A DNA stretch of 64,000 nt, taken from the NCBI GenBank assembly GCA_039908535.1, contig JAMOAW010000026.1, forward strand, positions 1 to 64,000, given 5' to 3'. Every line of letters starts with the position of its first letter. The stretch's first letter is position 1. The translations under genes were made by a program, and so were the position numbers. The notes under the pieces were generated by a model. The model saw nothing but the letters and a program-made list of their open reading frames with translations. It had not been told where the DNA came from and made no database searches. Positions 45,033 through 54,336 of this stretch are shown here, piece by piece. Source of the DNA: JAMOAW01 sp039908535. Its GTDB lineage: Bacteria > Pseudomonadota > Magnetococcia > Magnetococcales > JADFZT01.

Positions 45033-45390
45033 CTATAGTGTTGAATGTGAAAGTACCCGACACTCCTCCCCAAAAACATCTTGAAGCGAACGGGCATCCA
45101 GGATGAGATCGGTCCATTTTTCCAAGCTCTTCATATCCGCCTGATCTATCGTCTCGGGGACCCAATCGGGTAATTCGGAAAAACGTCGCTGGAGTTGACG
45201 AAGTAAAACGCGGGCTTCCCCTTTTTCAATCCCTTTTTCAATCCCTTTTTCAATCCCTTTTTCAATCCCTTTTTCAATCCCTTTTTCAATCCCTTTTTCA
45301 ATCCCTTTTTCAATCCCTTTTTCAATCCCTTTTTCAAACTACTCATATAACGCATTTTTTATTCTCCTCGAATTGGCCACGAGGTATCCA
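45033..45390 (-). pseudogene. Duplicated 3' end of the adjacent Rpn-family gene, with expanded 12-bp repeat
   Basis: A second copy of the last ~330 bp of the neighbouring gene: CAACTTTGGATA and GGCCAATTCGAGGAGAATAAAA, then the MRYMSS coding stretch, a repeat tract, and the frame for EARVLLRQLQRRFSELPDW, PETIDQADMKSLEKWTDLIL and DARSLQDVFG ending at 45033. Nine exact copies of CAATCCCTTTTT occupy 45227-45334 (minus strand: GIEK repeats). The frame of the C-terminal domain meets a stop just upstream of the tract, so this copy has no start and is not expressed as such. Confidence 0.8.
45227..45334. repeat. 12-bp tandem repeat, nine copies
   Basis: CAATCCCTTTTT repeated nine times without a mismatch. 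On the minus strand it encodes Gly-Ile-Glu-Lys units, which are a normal linker in Rpn-type proteins. The intact neighbour has only about two degenerate units, so this is an expansion. Confidence 0.95.
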
Positions 45391-45405
45391 AAGTTGCTGA
45401 GAATA

Positions 45406-46370
45406 TTAAAGTACCCGACACTTTTCCCCAAAAACATCTTGAAGCGAACGGGCATCTAGGATGAGGTCGGTCCATTTTTCCAAACTCTTGATATCCGCCT
45501 GATCTATCGTCTCGGGGACCCAATCGGGTAATTCGGAAAAACGCCGATGAAGTTGACGAAGCAAAACGCGGGCTTCCCCTTTTTCCCTTGTTCAATCCCT
45601 TTTTCAATTCCAATACGCTCTATACTACTCATATAACGCATTTTTTTATTCTCCTCGAATTGGCCAATATGTATCCAAAGTTGCTGATCCAGTTCTTTTG
45701 GCAACCACATCACCCAGTCGATAAAAAGAAACAAATGGACGATTTGTTGGTGGGTGTATCCACTTTGATAAAGTCTACGAATAATCTGCATCTTAGACTG
45801 GTAGCGTTCTTGATATTTATGTTTGGTTTGTTTGGCACGCAAGTGGGCCATGGTGACGATGGCAAAAGGATTATCGGAGGCCTCTAGTTCTGCTTCACGA
45901 CCAATATAATCAAGCAATTTAAAGGTATTAAACCGGTAGGTTACCAGTGTTCCCCAAACCTCGCTGTGATACTCAAAGGGTCGCCATTTAGGGCGCATAT
46001 CGGCAAGAATGGCCAAACCCACCACGGGTTGTTGATGAAGGTCACGGGCACGATACATACAGGTAAACATGCGCTCTGCAAATTTAGCCTCCTGCTCTCC
46101 CTGAATTTCAATATGAATCAATAACCACTCTTCAACCCCATCCCGACGCCACACCTTGACCAATTTATCCAACTGGCGATTACTGGCTTGAGCCTCTGGG
46201 AGAATACGGGCCATTTCGGTATCGAGAAATTCTGGGTTGCGGCTCCAGTCGATGTTGTCGTGAGCGATCGGAAGAAAAAAAGCCAAAAATTCACGCAAAT
46301 AGAGTTCCAGAATCTCCTTCCAAGGGGAATCGTATTCATCTATTTGCTGTTTATCTTCTGGATTTTTCAT
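45406..46370 (-). pseudogene. Rpn-family recombination-promoting nuclease/putative transposase, frameshifted
   Basis: The N-terminal ~235 residues are a PD-(D/E)XK-type domain (LDTEMARILPEA, LIHIEIQGEQEAKFAERMF with the catalytic ExQ, YRFNTFKLLDY, SKMQIIRRLYQSGYTHQQI). The expected C-terminal segment EARVLLRQLHRRFSELPDWV through SLQDVFGEKCRVL, ending at 45406, is intact but in a different frame. The frame is lost near 45595 in GIEKGIEQGKKG, a slippery A/G-rich tract; without the shift the protein ends prematurely at 45504. A one-base sequencing or phase change would restore it. The start at 46370 has AAGGAG upstream. Confidence 0.8.
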
Positions 46371-46570
46371 AATGACTCCTTGAGATAAAATTATAGCGCA
46401 TTCAAAATTTCCTGCAACTCTTCCCTATACCTTATCAACATGGAGCGTATACAATCTTCGATCCTGAACGGGAACCAGAATATTTGTCTCAGGCACATTT
46501 ATAAGATATGCTGTGCCGTCGAAATATAAATTTCATTAAAATCTCTCTAAGGGATAGGAGTAGCTAAAAC

Positions 46571-46927
46571 GTGTTGAATACGAGCCAAAAAAAATATTTA
46601 CGGGGCTTGGCGCATTCTCTAAAACCATTGATATTGATCGGTGGGAATGGCGTTACTCCCAACCTGTTGGCAGCCATAGATGAAGCCCTGGAGGGGCATG
46701 AACTCATCAAAATTCGCTTCAACAATCACAAAGATCAAAAAAAAGAACTACTTGAAGAGATTATCATCGGGACCAACTGCGAGGCGGCCGGTATGGTTGG
46801 CCATGTCTCTATGCTCTACCGAGCTCGCAAGGAAGAGAAAAAAAGAACTATTTTTTTCCCAAACGAAAAGCCACCTAGGAGCGATACCCTTCGGGCAAAA
46901 AATCAAAAACAAAACCCTGGGGGATGA
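46571..46927 (+). CDS. yhbY: YhbY-type CRS1/CRM RNA-binding protein with a repeat-encoded tail
   Basis: 118 residues starting with GTG, behind GGATAGGAG. Residues 1-100 are the CRM domain: YLRGLAHSLKPLILIGGNGV (GxxG loop), IDEALEGHELIKIRFN, GTNCEAAGMVGHVSMLYR. YhbY associates with the pre-50S ribosomal subunit. The family normally ends near residue 97-100; here the last ~15 residues (SDTLRAKNQKQNPGG) and the TGA lie inside the left half of a family A repeat (from 46881). Confidence 0.92.
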   Translation: MLNTSQKKYLRGLAHSLKPLILIGGNGVTPNLLAAIDEALEGHELIKIRFNNHKDQKKELLEEIIIGTNCEAAGMVGHVSMLYRARKEEKKRTIFFPNEKPPRSDTLRAKNQKQNPGG

Positions 46928-46966
46928 ATCCCCCAGACCCACTCTTTTTTTTAAGAAAAATAAAAA
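46881..46966 (+). repeat. Family A repeat, left half; supplies the yhbY tail and stop
   Basis: ATACCCTTCGGGC, CCCTGGGGGATGAATCCCCC, AGACCCACTC and a T8 run. It ends in AAGAAAAATAAAAAAAC before the convergent secB stop. The yhbY stop is the TGA within GGGGATGAATCC. Confidence 0.8.
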
Positions 46967-46973
46967 AACATTT

Positions 46974-47450
46974 TTAGGCGGTTCCTGCCGTTCGTTGCGC
47001 TTCTAATTCCCGCGCACGGGCTTGCTGAAACAAAGAGGCAAAATTGATGGGATCCAAAATAAGAGGTTGAAAACCACCCTCCCCAACCAAATGCGCAATG
47101 ACTTGCCTAGCAAAAGGAAATAAAATATGCGGACACTCAATCCCAAGAGTCATGGCCAAATGCTCCTCTGGAAAATGACGCAATAAAAAGAGACCTGCCT
47201 GGGTGACATCCACCAAAAACATAATTTTGTCCCCACTTTTCACTTTGATAGATAAATGCAAACTCACTTCAAAATGTTCCGGGCCCTTTTTTACTGCCGA
47301 CGTATCTAAATTAAAATCCATTTTCGGATCGGGTTTCTCACGCAAAGATTCAGGAGCATGCGGATTTTCAAAGGAGAGATCCTTTAAATAAATACGCTCA
47401 ACATGAAAAACGGTCTGATTCATACCAGATGGCGGTGAAGAATCGGTCAT
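46974..47450 (-). CDS. secB: Protein-export chaperone SecB
   Basis: 158 residues. It holds presecretory proteins unfolded and delivers them to SecA. Family features: FHVERIYLKDLSFENPHAP, HFEVSLHLSIKV, FLVDVTQAGLF, CPHILFPFARQVIAHL and GFQPLILDPINFASLF. It overlaps the helicase gene stop/start by 4 bases, so the two are coupled. Confidence 0.95.
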   Translation of the reverse strand: MTDSSPPSGMNQTVFHVERIYLKDLSFENPHAPESLREKPDPKMDFNLDTSAVKKGPEHFEVSLHLSIKVKSGDKIMFLVDVTQAGLFLLRHFPEEHLAMTLGIECPHILFPFARQVIAHLVGEGGFQPLILDPINFASLFQQARARELEAQRTAGTA

Positions 47451-49000
47451 AATGGCACCTCTTGTTTTATTTCGAGAGTTTTATTGGTGGATACATTCCC
47501 CTCCCCTGCCGAACCAGGGAGAGGTTTACGACGCCGTGTCCGGCGACGCTTACGTTTTTTAAGCTCTGCTTCCCCTGATTTTATCTCTTCAGAGGAAGCC
47601 GTCACCATTTTTTTTGTAACAGAAGAAGATGTCTTCGGTGAAGAGAGCGGCTGACTGTTCTCTTTCACGACATCCACGGTTTCAACCGACCGACCAGCAG
47701 AAGGTCGCTCCCCACCACGACGCACAGAGGGTCGTGACGCACTCTGCCCTGAGCTAGAACGACGTTTATTTTTATCGTCAGAGCTATACGCACGATGCGG
47801 TGGTTTTTTTAGCTGGACAAGCAAGGCATCATCGACCCAGGCCACCGGAATTTTACTGCCCAAAAAGGCCTCAATGGCCTCTAGATTATAGGCTCCCTCT
47901 TCATCTACCAAAGAGATGGCATCCCCTTTGGCTCCTGCACGGGCGGTCCGACCGATACGATGGACATAATCTTCTGGATTTTCAGAAAGATCGAAATTAA
48001 TCACCAACGTCACGTCATCAATATGCAGCCCGCGACCCGCGACATCGGTGGCGATCAAAACCGGTATTTCACCTGCTTGAAAACGCACTAAAACCTTCAA
48101 ACGCTTGGATTGTGGGACATCCCCTGACAAATAGCCGCAATCGATACCATTCAATTGCAACCACTCCATCAAACGTTCCCCCATCCGCTTGGTATTGACA
48201 AATATCATCACCCGTTGCGCACCCGTAGTTTTCTCCGCCAAATCCCTGCGCAGCAACCCAACCAATAAACGAATTTTAACGCTGCCTTCCACATGGTACA
48301 ACGACTGAGTCACCAGATCGGCAGTCCGTACCGTCATCGGGGTGGAGATCACCTCGGGATCGTTCATATATTCATAAGAAAGTTCTTGGGCTCGATAAGA
48401 GAGGGTGGCGGAAAAAAGCATGGAAAGGCGTTGATCGTGAGGAGGCAAACGGCGCAGCATAAAACGTAAATCGGTGATAAAACCCATGTCAAACATCCGA
48501 TCCGCCTCGTCGATCACCAACGTCTGGACCTGAGAGCACCCATACACTTTTTGTTTCAAATAGTCGATCAGACGGCCTGGAGTGCCGATTAAAACATCCA
48601 CACTCCCTTCCGCCAAAATATTTTTTTGCTCTTCATAGGCAACACCGCCATAAACGGCCATCATTTTTAAACCGGTATGTCCGCCCAATATCAAGGCATC
48701 CCTCTCTATCTGAACCACCAACTCACGGGTTGGGGCAATCACCAAAGCGCGAGGACGACTCCGAACACCTGGAGAAGAGGGACGCCGTGCCTCTTCCCCA
48801 CTGTGTTGCAACAATCGGCTAAAAAGGGCGATCAGATAGGCTGCCGTCTTGCCTGTACCAGTCTGTGCCTGTCCGGCCACATCGCGACCAGCCAACGTCA
48901 GCGGCAACGTCAGCTCTTGTATAAGGGTACATGTGGTAAAACCACAATCCTTGATACCGGCCATCACCGGTGCTGGAATAGGAAGTTCCGTCAACTCCAT
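47447..49000 (-). CDS. DEAD-box RNA helicase (RhlB/RhlE-like)
   Basis: 517 residues. Motifs: AQTGTGKT (I), APTRELVVQ (Ia), GTPGRLIDYL (Ib), VIDEADRMFDMGF (II), FSATL (III), IATDVAGRGLHID (V), HRIGRTARAG (VI). The Q-motif is unusual (TCTLIQ instead of TPIQ). A ~130-residue Ser/Arg/Lys-rich tail follows residue 385 and ends in KKRKRRRTRRRKPLPGS, likely RNA-binding. The order RhlB-like helicase, SecB is unremarkable. Substrates are unknown; roles in mRNA decay or ribosome assembly are typical of the family. Confidence 0.92.
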   Translation of the reverse strand: MELTELPIPAPVMAGIKDCGFTTCTLIQELTLPLTLAGRDVAGQAQTGTGKTAAYLIALFSRLLQHSGEEARRPSSPGVRSRPRALVIAPTRELVVQIERDALILGGHTGLKMMAVYGGVAYEEQKNILAEGSVDVLIGTPGRLIDYLKQKVYGCSQVQTLVIDEADRMFDMGFITDLRFMLRRLPPHDQRLSMLFSATLSYRAQELSYEYMNDPEVISTPMTVRTADLVTQSLYHVEGSVKIRLLVGLLRRDLAEKTTGAQRVMIFVNTKRMGERLMEWLQLNGIDCGYLSGDVPQSKRLKVLVRFQAGEIPVLIATDVAGRGLHIDDVTLVINFDLSENPEDYVHRIGRTARAGAKGDAISLVDEEGAYNLEAIEAFLGSKIPVAWVDDALLVQLKKPPHRAYSSDDKNKRRSSSGQSASRPSVRRGGERPSAGRSVETVDVVKENSQPLSSPKTSSSVTKKMVTASSEEIKSGEAELKKRKRRRTRRRKPLPGSAGEGNVSTNKTLEIKQEVPL

Positions 49001-49114
49001 TGTATATATACATCAGCCAGTTGACACTGCTTGGCACGGGTTGGTCGTTTTGCAAAACCTACCCGGCTCAAAAAGGAGACAACTGGGGATGACTCAACAT
49101 AAAAGATATAAAGA

Positions 49115-49399
49115 TCAAGCATGTGCCTGGGAGGCTTCGGATAATTTGCGAACCTTTAAATTCAACCGATGCAAGCGACGCGCCGCCTGATTCCGATGAA
49201 TCACCCCCTTGCGCACACTCACACCCAACACCGCCGCCGCACTTGGAAGTGTTTCCCGCGCCTTATCCAGATCTCCTGCATCTACAGCTAAAATCAACTG
49301 TTTTTGAATATTGCGCATCCGCGATCTGGCATCTTTGTTGCGCGCATTTTGCTGAATGGTTTTTTGCGCACTCTTGATGGAAGATTTAATATTTGCCAC
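49115..49399 (-). CDS. rpsT: 30S ribosomal protein S20
   Basis: 94 residues: MANIKSSIKSAQKTIQQNAR at the start and KGVIHRNQAARRLHRLNLKV near the end are standard S20 features. It binds 16S rRNA early in 30S assembly. It sits divergent from murJ, the neighbour it has in many proteobacteria. Confidence 0.97.
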   Translation of the reverse strand: MANIKSSIKSAQKTIQQNARNKDARSRMRNIQKQLILAVDAGDLDKARETLPSAAAVLGVSVRKGVIHRNQAARRLHRLNLKVRKLSEASQAHA

Positions 49400-49547
49400 T
49401 TGATGAAGACTCCTTTTAATCTAAAATTATTCCCTAGTAATTTGGGCAGGAAAAGTACATAGTTTAACATAAAGCTAACGTCAACTCATACTCAGAATAT
49501 TCAATTTTGAACCATTCCGTCAAAGGTTTTTATAAAATATCCCGCAC

Positions 49548-51152
49548 ATGACCGCCTCACACACGCTCTCTCCTCCTCGAAACAAGTTGCTACGGGCCAT
49601 GGGGACCATCAGCTTGTTTACGTTGCTCTCCAGAATTCTCGGTTTTATCCGCGATATCGTCATTGCCCAGACCTTTGGGGCTGGCATGGCTGCCGATGCC
49701 TTTTTTGTCGCCCAAAAAATCCCCAACTTTCTGCGTCGACTCTTTGCCGAAGGGGCCTTCTCCAGTGCCTTTGTGCCCATCTTTAGCGATTATCTCTCCA
49801 GCGACCAAGAGAGCGAAACACGCCGCGCAGTCGAGGCCATATTTACCTATCTGACCTTTATTTTAGTCCTGGTCGTCCTCACAGGACAAATTTTCATGCC
49901 CTACTTGATGTACCTCATCGCCCCTGGATTTATGGATGACGCTGAAAAATACACCCTCACCGTCGACCTCACCCGCATCACCTTTCCCTATATTCTCTTT
50001 ATCTCTTTGGTCTCCTTGAGCGGGGGCATTCTCAACAGCTATGACCGTTTTGCCCTCACGGCCGCAACCCCTATTTTGCTCAATGTGTGCCTGATTTTTG
50101 GGGCTTTGATTCTCTCCCCGCTGTTTGATCGACCAGCGGTTGGATTGGCGGTGGGCATCTTATTGGGAGGGATCATCCAACTCGCACTGCAATTTCCCGC
50201 GCTCAAACGCATCGGATTGCCATTTCGATGGCGGTGGGAACCCGGTCATCCCGCCATTAAACGCATTTTAACACTCATGGGCCCCTCTATTTTTGGTGTT
50301 TCTGTCTCTCAGGTCAACCTGCTTTTCGACGTTTTTATCGCCTCGTGGTTGCCAGCGGGCTCCATTTCCTATTTATATTATGCCGACCGACTTGTGGAAT
50401 TTCCCTTGGGGCTGGTCGGCATTGCCTTGGGAACGGCCATCCTCCCTGCCCTCTCTCTCAAGGCCTCAAAAGGGGATATAGAAGGGTTAAAAACTGAACT
50501 CATTTTTGCCCTACGCATCACCCTTATTCTTAACATTCCGGCCACCGTTGGTTTGATCGTCCTGCGCGAACCTATCCTGGCCATGCTGTTCGAACGCGGT
50601 GCTTTCGATGCCACCAACACCCAGGCAACGGCCCAAGCCCTTATCGCCTATGGTCTGGGATTGGTCGCCTTTTCCAGCATTAAAGTCATAGCACCCGCCT
50701 TTTTCGCCCTCAAAGATACCCGTACCCCGGTACGCGTCGCCATGCTTTGCATGTTGAGCAACATGGTCTTAAATGTCGCGCTCATGTTTCCCCTTAAACA
50801 TACCGGTCTGGCCCTGGCCACCACACTGGCCGCTTTTCTCAACTCAGGATTGTTACTCTATTTTCTCCATCGTAAATTACAACTGCAATTGATAAAAGGA
50901 ATACTCCCTACCCTACTCAAAACCACCCTGGCCTCTACCGCCATGGCAGCATTTTTAATTTGGAGTCAAAATTATTTTTGGTATAACGAACTCTCTCGCA
51001 CCAAACAAGGCCTCATATTGACTGTTATCATAATGATCGGCTTAGGAATTTTTCTTTTAGCGGCCCGTCTGATCGGCATGACCGAAATCGTCGCGCTCTT
51101 AAAGTTACTCAAGCGTTCTTCTGCTAAAAAACAAAGTCAACCCCAACCATAA
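49548..51152 (+). CDS. murJ: Lipid II flippase MurJ
   Basis: 534 residues and about 14 TM helices. Signature stretches are ISLFTLLSRILGFIRDIVIA, AFFVAQKIPNFLRRLFAEGA, FSSAFVPIFSDY and PAFFALKDTRTPVRVAML. It moves the peptidoglycan precursor lipid II across the inner membrane. The tail is short and basic. Convergent with ispH, with only 6 bases between the stops. Confidence 0.96.
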   Translation: MTASHTLSPPRNKLLRAMGTISLFTLLSRILGFIRDIVIAQTFGAGMAADAFFVAQKIPNFLRRLFAEGAFSSAFVPIFSDYLSSDQESETRRAVEAIFTYLTFILVLVVLTGQIFMPYLMYLIAPGFMDDAEKYTLTVDLTRITFPYILFISLVSLSGGILNSYDRFALTAATPILLNVCLIFGALILSPLFDRPAVGLAVGILLGGIIQLALQFPALKRIGLPFRWRWEPGHPAIKRILTLMGPSIFGVSVSQVNLLFDVFIASWLPAGSISYLYYADRLVEFPLGLVGIALGTAILPALSLKASKGDIEGLKTELIFALRITLILNIPATVGLIVLREPILAMLFERGAFDATNTQATAQALIAYGLGLVAFSSIKVIAPAFFALKDTRTPVRVAMLCMLSNMVLNVALMFPLKHTGLALATTLAAFLNSGLLLYFLHRKLQLQLIKGILPTLLKTTLASTAMAAFLIWSQNYFWYNELSRTKQGLILTVIIMIGLGIFLLAARLIGMTEIVALLKLLKRSSAKKQSQPQP

Positions 51153-51158
51153 GACACC

Positions 51159-52079
51159 CTATTGAAGTGCGCTCGGCAATTGAAAATAGACATTTTCTTG
51201 ATTGACCGACAACAATTCAATCTCCTCAATCCGATCTTCAAACAACGCCAACAACTCTTCTACCAAAATTTCAGGGGCAGAAGCCCCGGCGGTAACTCCT
51301 AATGTTTGCACCCCATCCAACCATTTTAAATCCACATCCTGTGCCGATTCAATCAAAAAGGCCTGCACACCATTACGCCTAGCAACTTCTCGCAATCTAT
51401 TGGAATTACTGCTATTTGGCGCACCTAAAACCAAAATTAAATCGCATTTCTCCGCCAATGCTTTCACCGCATTTTGCCGATTTTGTGTCGCATAACAGAT
51501 ATCCTCACGCGCGGGTTCACGAATATTTGGAAATCGTTCTTTTAATTGCGCAACCAAATCGGCGGTTTCATCCACAGAAAGCGTTGTCTGGGTGATATAA
51601 GCCACCGGTCCATCTGGCCACAGATCGAATTGATCAAGTTCACTTTGATGAGAGATCAGGGTCATCTGCTCCGATTGCAACTGTCCCATGGTCCCTATCA
51701 CCTCCGGGTGACCTTTGTGTCCAATCAAAATCAACCGATGTCCCTCATTGTGGAGACGAACGGCTTGGCGATGTACCCGACTGACCAACGGGCAGGTGGC
51801 ATCTAACACCTGTAACGACCTTTGCAACGCACGCTCTTGAACCTCTTTGGAAACCCCATGCGCTGAAAAAATCACCGTGGAGTCATCGGGAATATCCTCT
51901 AACTCCGCCACAAAAATAGCCCCTTTACGACGCAAGCTATCCACCACCCAACGATTATGAACAATCTCATGGCGCACATAAATAGGGGGACCAAATTTAC
52001 TCAGGGCCTTTTCGACAATGGCAATCGCCCGCTCTACCCCTGCACAAAAGCCACGGGGTTCCGCCAGATAAACCCGCAC
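51159..52079 (-). CDS. ispH: 4-hydroxy-3-methylbut-2-enyl diphosphate reductase
   Basis: 306 residues. Last enzyme of the MEP isoprenoid pathway, making IPP and DMAPP. The three [4Fe-4S] cysteines are Cys12 (EPRGFCAGVERAI), Cys96 (LDATCPLVSRVH) and Cys195 (REDICYATQNRQ). The substrate His/Glu region (SAHGVS, HKGHPEVIGT) is intact. Length and motifs are normal. Confidence 0.97.
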   Translation of the reverse strand: MRVYLAEPRGFCAGVERAIAIVEKALSKFGPPIYVRHEIVHNRWVVDSLRRKGAIFVAELEDIPDDSTVIFSAHGVSKEVQERALQRSLQVLDATCPLVSRVHRQAVRLHNEGHRLILIGHKGHPEVIGTMGQLQSEQMTLISHQSELDQFDLWPDGPVAYITQTTLSVDETADLVAQLKERFPNIREPAREDICYATQNRQNAVKALAEKCDLILVLGAPNSSNSNRLREVARRNGVQAFLIESAQDVDLKWLDGVQTLGVTAGASAPEILVEELLALFEDRIEEIELLSVNQENVYFQLPSALQ

Positions 52080-52166
52080 GTTAACCCTCTCGTTCTGTTA
52101 TCGCAAAAAACATATCTATTTCAACCAATTAAAATCATACCCCACTGTTTTTTGAGAGCTTGCAGA

Positions 52167-52406
52167 CTATTTCTCTTCACTCGAAATGGTCTGTAGACCG
52201 GTTTCAAGCTCTTGGCTTACAATTTCTTTGCGCAATGTTTTTTCTTTCAGATGCTCTATTTTTCTATGTAAACGAGCAATCTTTTTGTCCTGCCTACCGA
52301 TTTTTTTTTCCAATTTAAGTTCATCGCGTACGTTTTTAAGTTTTTCTTTTAATTGACGCCGTATCAGGATCAATTCATTTGCTTTACTGATCGCCTCGGT
52401 ATTCAT
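52167..52406 (-). CDS. Small charged coiled-coil protein, unknown
   Basis: 79 residues, highly charged and predicted as one long coiled coil (ILIRRQLKEKLKNVRDELKL, IARLHRKIEHLKEKTLRKEI). It has no signal peptide or domain I recognise. Possibly co-transcribed with ispH (87-base gap). Weak ribosome-binding site. Confidence 0.5.
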   Translation of the reverse strand: MNTEAISKANELILIRRQLKEKLKNVRDELKLEKKIGRQDKKIARLHRKIEHLKEKTLRKEIVSQELETGLQTISSEEK

Positions 52407-52437
52407 CGTTTTCTCCCATATTTTTACATAACATGAA

Positions 52438-52543
52438 CCAGAACATCATGCCCTGCGGGCAAAAGATTAAAATCAAAACCCTGGGGGATTGGGGAGCGGT
52501 TCTGAGCCCCTCAAGGTCTTCATTTTTTACTTGGCCATCACAT
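52438..52543 (+). repeat. Family A repeat, short form
   Basis: ATCATGCCCTGCGGGC, then CCCTGGGGGATTGGGGAGCGG, TTCTGAGCCCCTCAAGGTC, ending TTGGCCATCACAT. The middle (palindrome arm, T and A runs) is missing, exactly as in the copy at 28407-28515. Confidence 0.78.
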
Positions 52544-52578
52544 TTAAAATTGATTTTTTTATATTCTGCTCCCCCTTT

Positions 52579-52836
52579 TTAACGCGCCAACGCCGTAAAA
52601 ATTCCCCCTTTAGAATTGGACATCAACCGATGGGCCGTTTCCGAAAGTGTCACTTTATAGGCTCTAGAGGCCAAGGAGGTATCGATAGCGACATCTACCA
52701 TACTCTTAGAAGCACTTTTCTCAAAAAAACGAATATGCGAAATTTGAGCATTTCGTTGGGTACGACGTTCCAAACCAGCGACAGCGGCTTTCCCTGCTGC
52801 CCCCGTAAAAATCTCATTTTCTCCATAAATACTCAT
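52579..52836 (-). CDS. Small protein of unknown function
   Basis: 85 residues from the ATG at 52836 (MSIYGENEIFTGAAGKAAVA). Mixed composition, with an Ala/Gly-rich start, then RRTQRNAQISHIRFFEKSAS and VTLSETAHRLMSNSKGG. It has no membrane segment or signal peptide. I do not recognise it. It is flanked on both sides by family A repeats, so it is probably its own transcription unit. Confidence 0.45.
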   Translation of the reverse strand: MSIYGENEIFTGAAGKAAVAGLERRTQRNAQISHIRFFEKSASKSMVDVAIDTSLASRAYKVTLSETAHRLMSNSKGGIFTALAR

Positions 52837-52873
52837 AATTCTCTTGACTCCCGACTCTTCCCTGATCAACCTA

Positions 52874-53025
52874 GAACATGAAACCCTTTAGATTAAAATC
52901 AAAACCCTGGGGGATGAATCCCCCAGACCCCCTCTTTTTTTTAAGACTTAAAAAAAAAAGGGTGGGGGGAGTTGGGGGGCGGTTCTCCGCCCCCCAAGGT
53001 CTTAATTTTTATTTTTCCGATACAT
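52874..53025 (+). repeat. Family A repeat, full length with diverged left end
   Basis: The left end is eroded (GAACATGAAACCCTTTAG). The rest, from CCCTGGGGGATGAATCCCCC to CCGATACAT, is typical. Confidence 0.85.
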
Positions 53026-53202
53026 GAACAAACACGCACTTAACAGGCAAAATAAAATTTGCCTGTTTGATCTAAAACAAACCATTTCCCGTTAGGTAAT
53101 GTGTCGAAAATGACTGTCTTGCCCCTCTTTCACCGCTAACTTTACTGTTTTTTCAGCAGCAAGAAAAGAAAAAAATGCATATGCGTCATAAATTCGTCAT
53201 AG

Positions 53203-53272
53203 AACAGGCTGCCCTTCAGGCAAAAAAACAAAGACAAAATCACGAAAGGATGAATCCAAAACTCTTGATTTT
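53203..53272 (+). repeat. Decayed family A short copy
   Basis: GGCTGCCCTTCAGGCAAAAA, a gap, GGATGAATCC and AAACTCTTGATTTT match the left mini-hairpin, centre and tail of A with extensive loss. It ends one base from the gpsA stop. The stretch 53026-53202 shows nothing recognisable. Confidence 0.5.
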
Positions 53273-53273
53273 A

Positions 53274-54314
53274 TCAGCCAATTTCTGTTTTTAACTGCCT
53301 CTCCATCAAATCAAGGACCACCAAGCGTGGCTCGCGACCGCCATAAAGAATTTCATATACCGCCTGAGTGATGGGCATTTCCACCTGGAGACGTTTAGCC
53401 AAATGAAAAACGCTATGGGTGGTGCGAACCCCTTCAGCCACCTCCAAAGAACCTTTTTGAATCTCCTCCAGGCTCTCCCCTGCCCCAAGTCGACGGCCAA
53501 CGCTCCGATTGCGCGAAAGATCGCTGGTCGCGGTAAGAAGAAGATCTCCCATGCCGGAAAGACCAAAAAAGGTCTCTGAACGCGCCCCCAAACGGGTTCC
53601 TAAACGGACCATTTCCGCCAAACCACGGGTGATCAAAGCGGCGCGGGCACTATATCCAAATTCCAATCCATCGCTGATACCAGCGGCCAAGGCAATGACA
53701 TTTTTCAACGCCCCGCCCAACTCCAACCCCACCACATCGTCGGTACGATAGGTGCGAAAATAGGGGGTCGAAAAGAGTTGTTGCACCCAAAGCAACGCTT
53801 CTGGGTCACTCCCGGCAATGGAGACCGCCGTAGGTTTGCGTTGCAGCACCTCCCGTGCAAAAGAGGGTCCAGACAGATAACAGGCCTTTCTGGAGTGCTC
53901 ATCACCCAAAACCTGCGCATAAATCTGCGAAATCAACGTCAAGCTCTCCACCTCCACCCCTTTGCAAGCCGACACCAAAATCGTTCCCGGCATAAAATCC
54001 GGTTCAATTTGCTTAAGCACATGGCGCACAAACTGGGTCGGCACCACCATCACCAATAGGTCATGAGAGGCGACAGTGACCGCTAAATCGGTCACCGCAT
54101 TTATGTTGGCAGGCAATTCGATATCGGAAACAAACAAGGGGTTGCGCCGCCGGGTTTGAATGGCATCGGCCACCTCTGCTTCCCGACACCAAAGCGTAAC
54201 CGAGTCCAGTTTCCCAGCCAACACCGAGGCCAACGCCGTCCCCCAAGAACCAGCCCCTATCACCGCCGCCCGGACGCTTCCCACCGACGGCACTATTCCC
54301 TCTATGGTATTCAT
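53274..54314 (-). CDS. gpsA: NAD(P)-dependent glycerol-3-phosphate dehydrogenase
   Basis: 346 residues. Makes sn-glycerol 3-phosphate for phospholipid synthesis. Rossmann motif AVIGAGSWGTALA near 20, LVSACKGVE, LSGPSFAREV and the catalytic Lys in LGGALKNVIALAAGI are present, as is LSGMGDLLLTATSDLSRNRS. The ATG at 54314 has GAGGTTTGAGT upstream and is preferred to the TTG six bases earlier. Confidence 0.96.
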   Translation of the reverse strand: MNTIEGIVPSVGSVRAAVIGAGSWGTALASVLAGKLDSVTLWCREAEVADAIQTRRRNPLFVSDIELPANINAVTDLAVTVASHDLLVMVVPTQFVRHVLKQIEPDFMPGTILVSACKGVEVESLTLISQIYAQVLGDEHSRKACYLSGPSFAREVLQRKPTAVSIAGSDPEALLWVQQLFSTPYFRTYRTDDVVGLELGGALKNVIALAAGISDGLEFGYSARAALITRGLAEMVRLGTRLGARSETFFGLSGMGDLLLTATSDLSRNRSVGRRLGAGESLEEIQKGSLEVAEGVRTTHSVFHLAKRLQVEMPITQAVYEILYGGREPRLVVLDLMERQLKTEIG

Positions 54315-54336
54315 ACTCAAACCTCAATAAGTTATA

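Noticed and set aside
45227..45334. Regular short repeats suggestive of a CRISPR array
   Set aside because: The units are contiguous with no spacers and are 12 bp long.
45146..45355. Lysine-rich (KKGL)n peptide that looks like an amphipathic antimicrobial peptide
   Set aside because: It is an off-frame reading of the 12-bp tandem repeat in the duplicated Rpn 3' end; the meaningful frame is the GIEK one.
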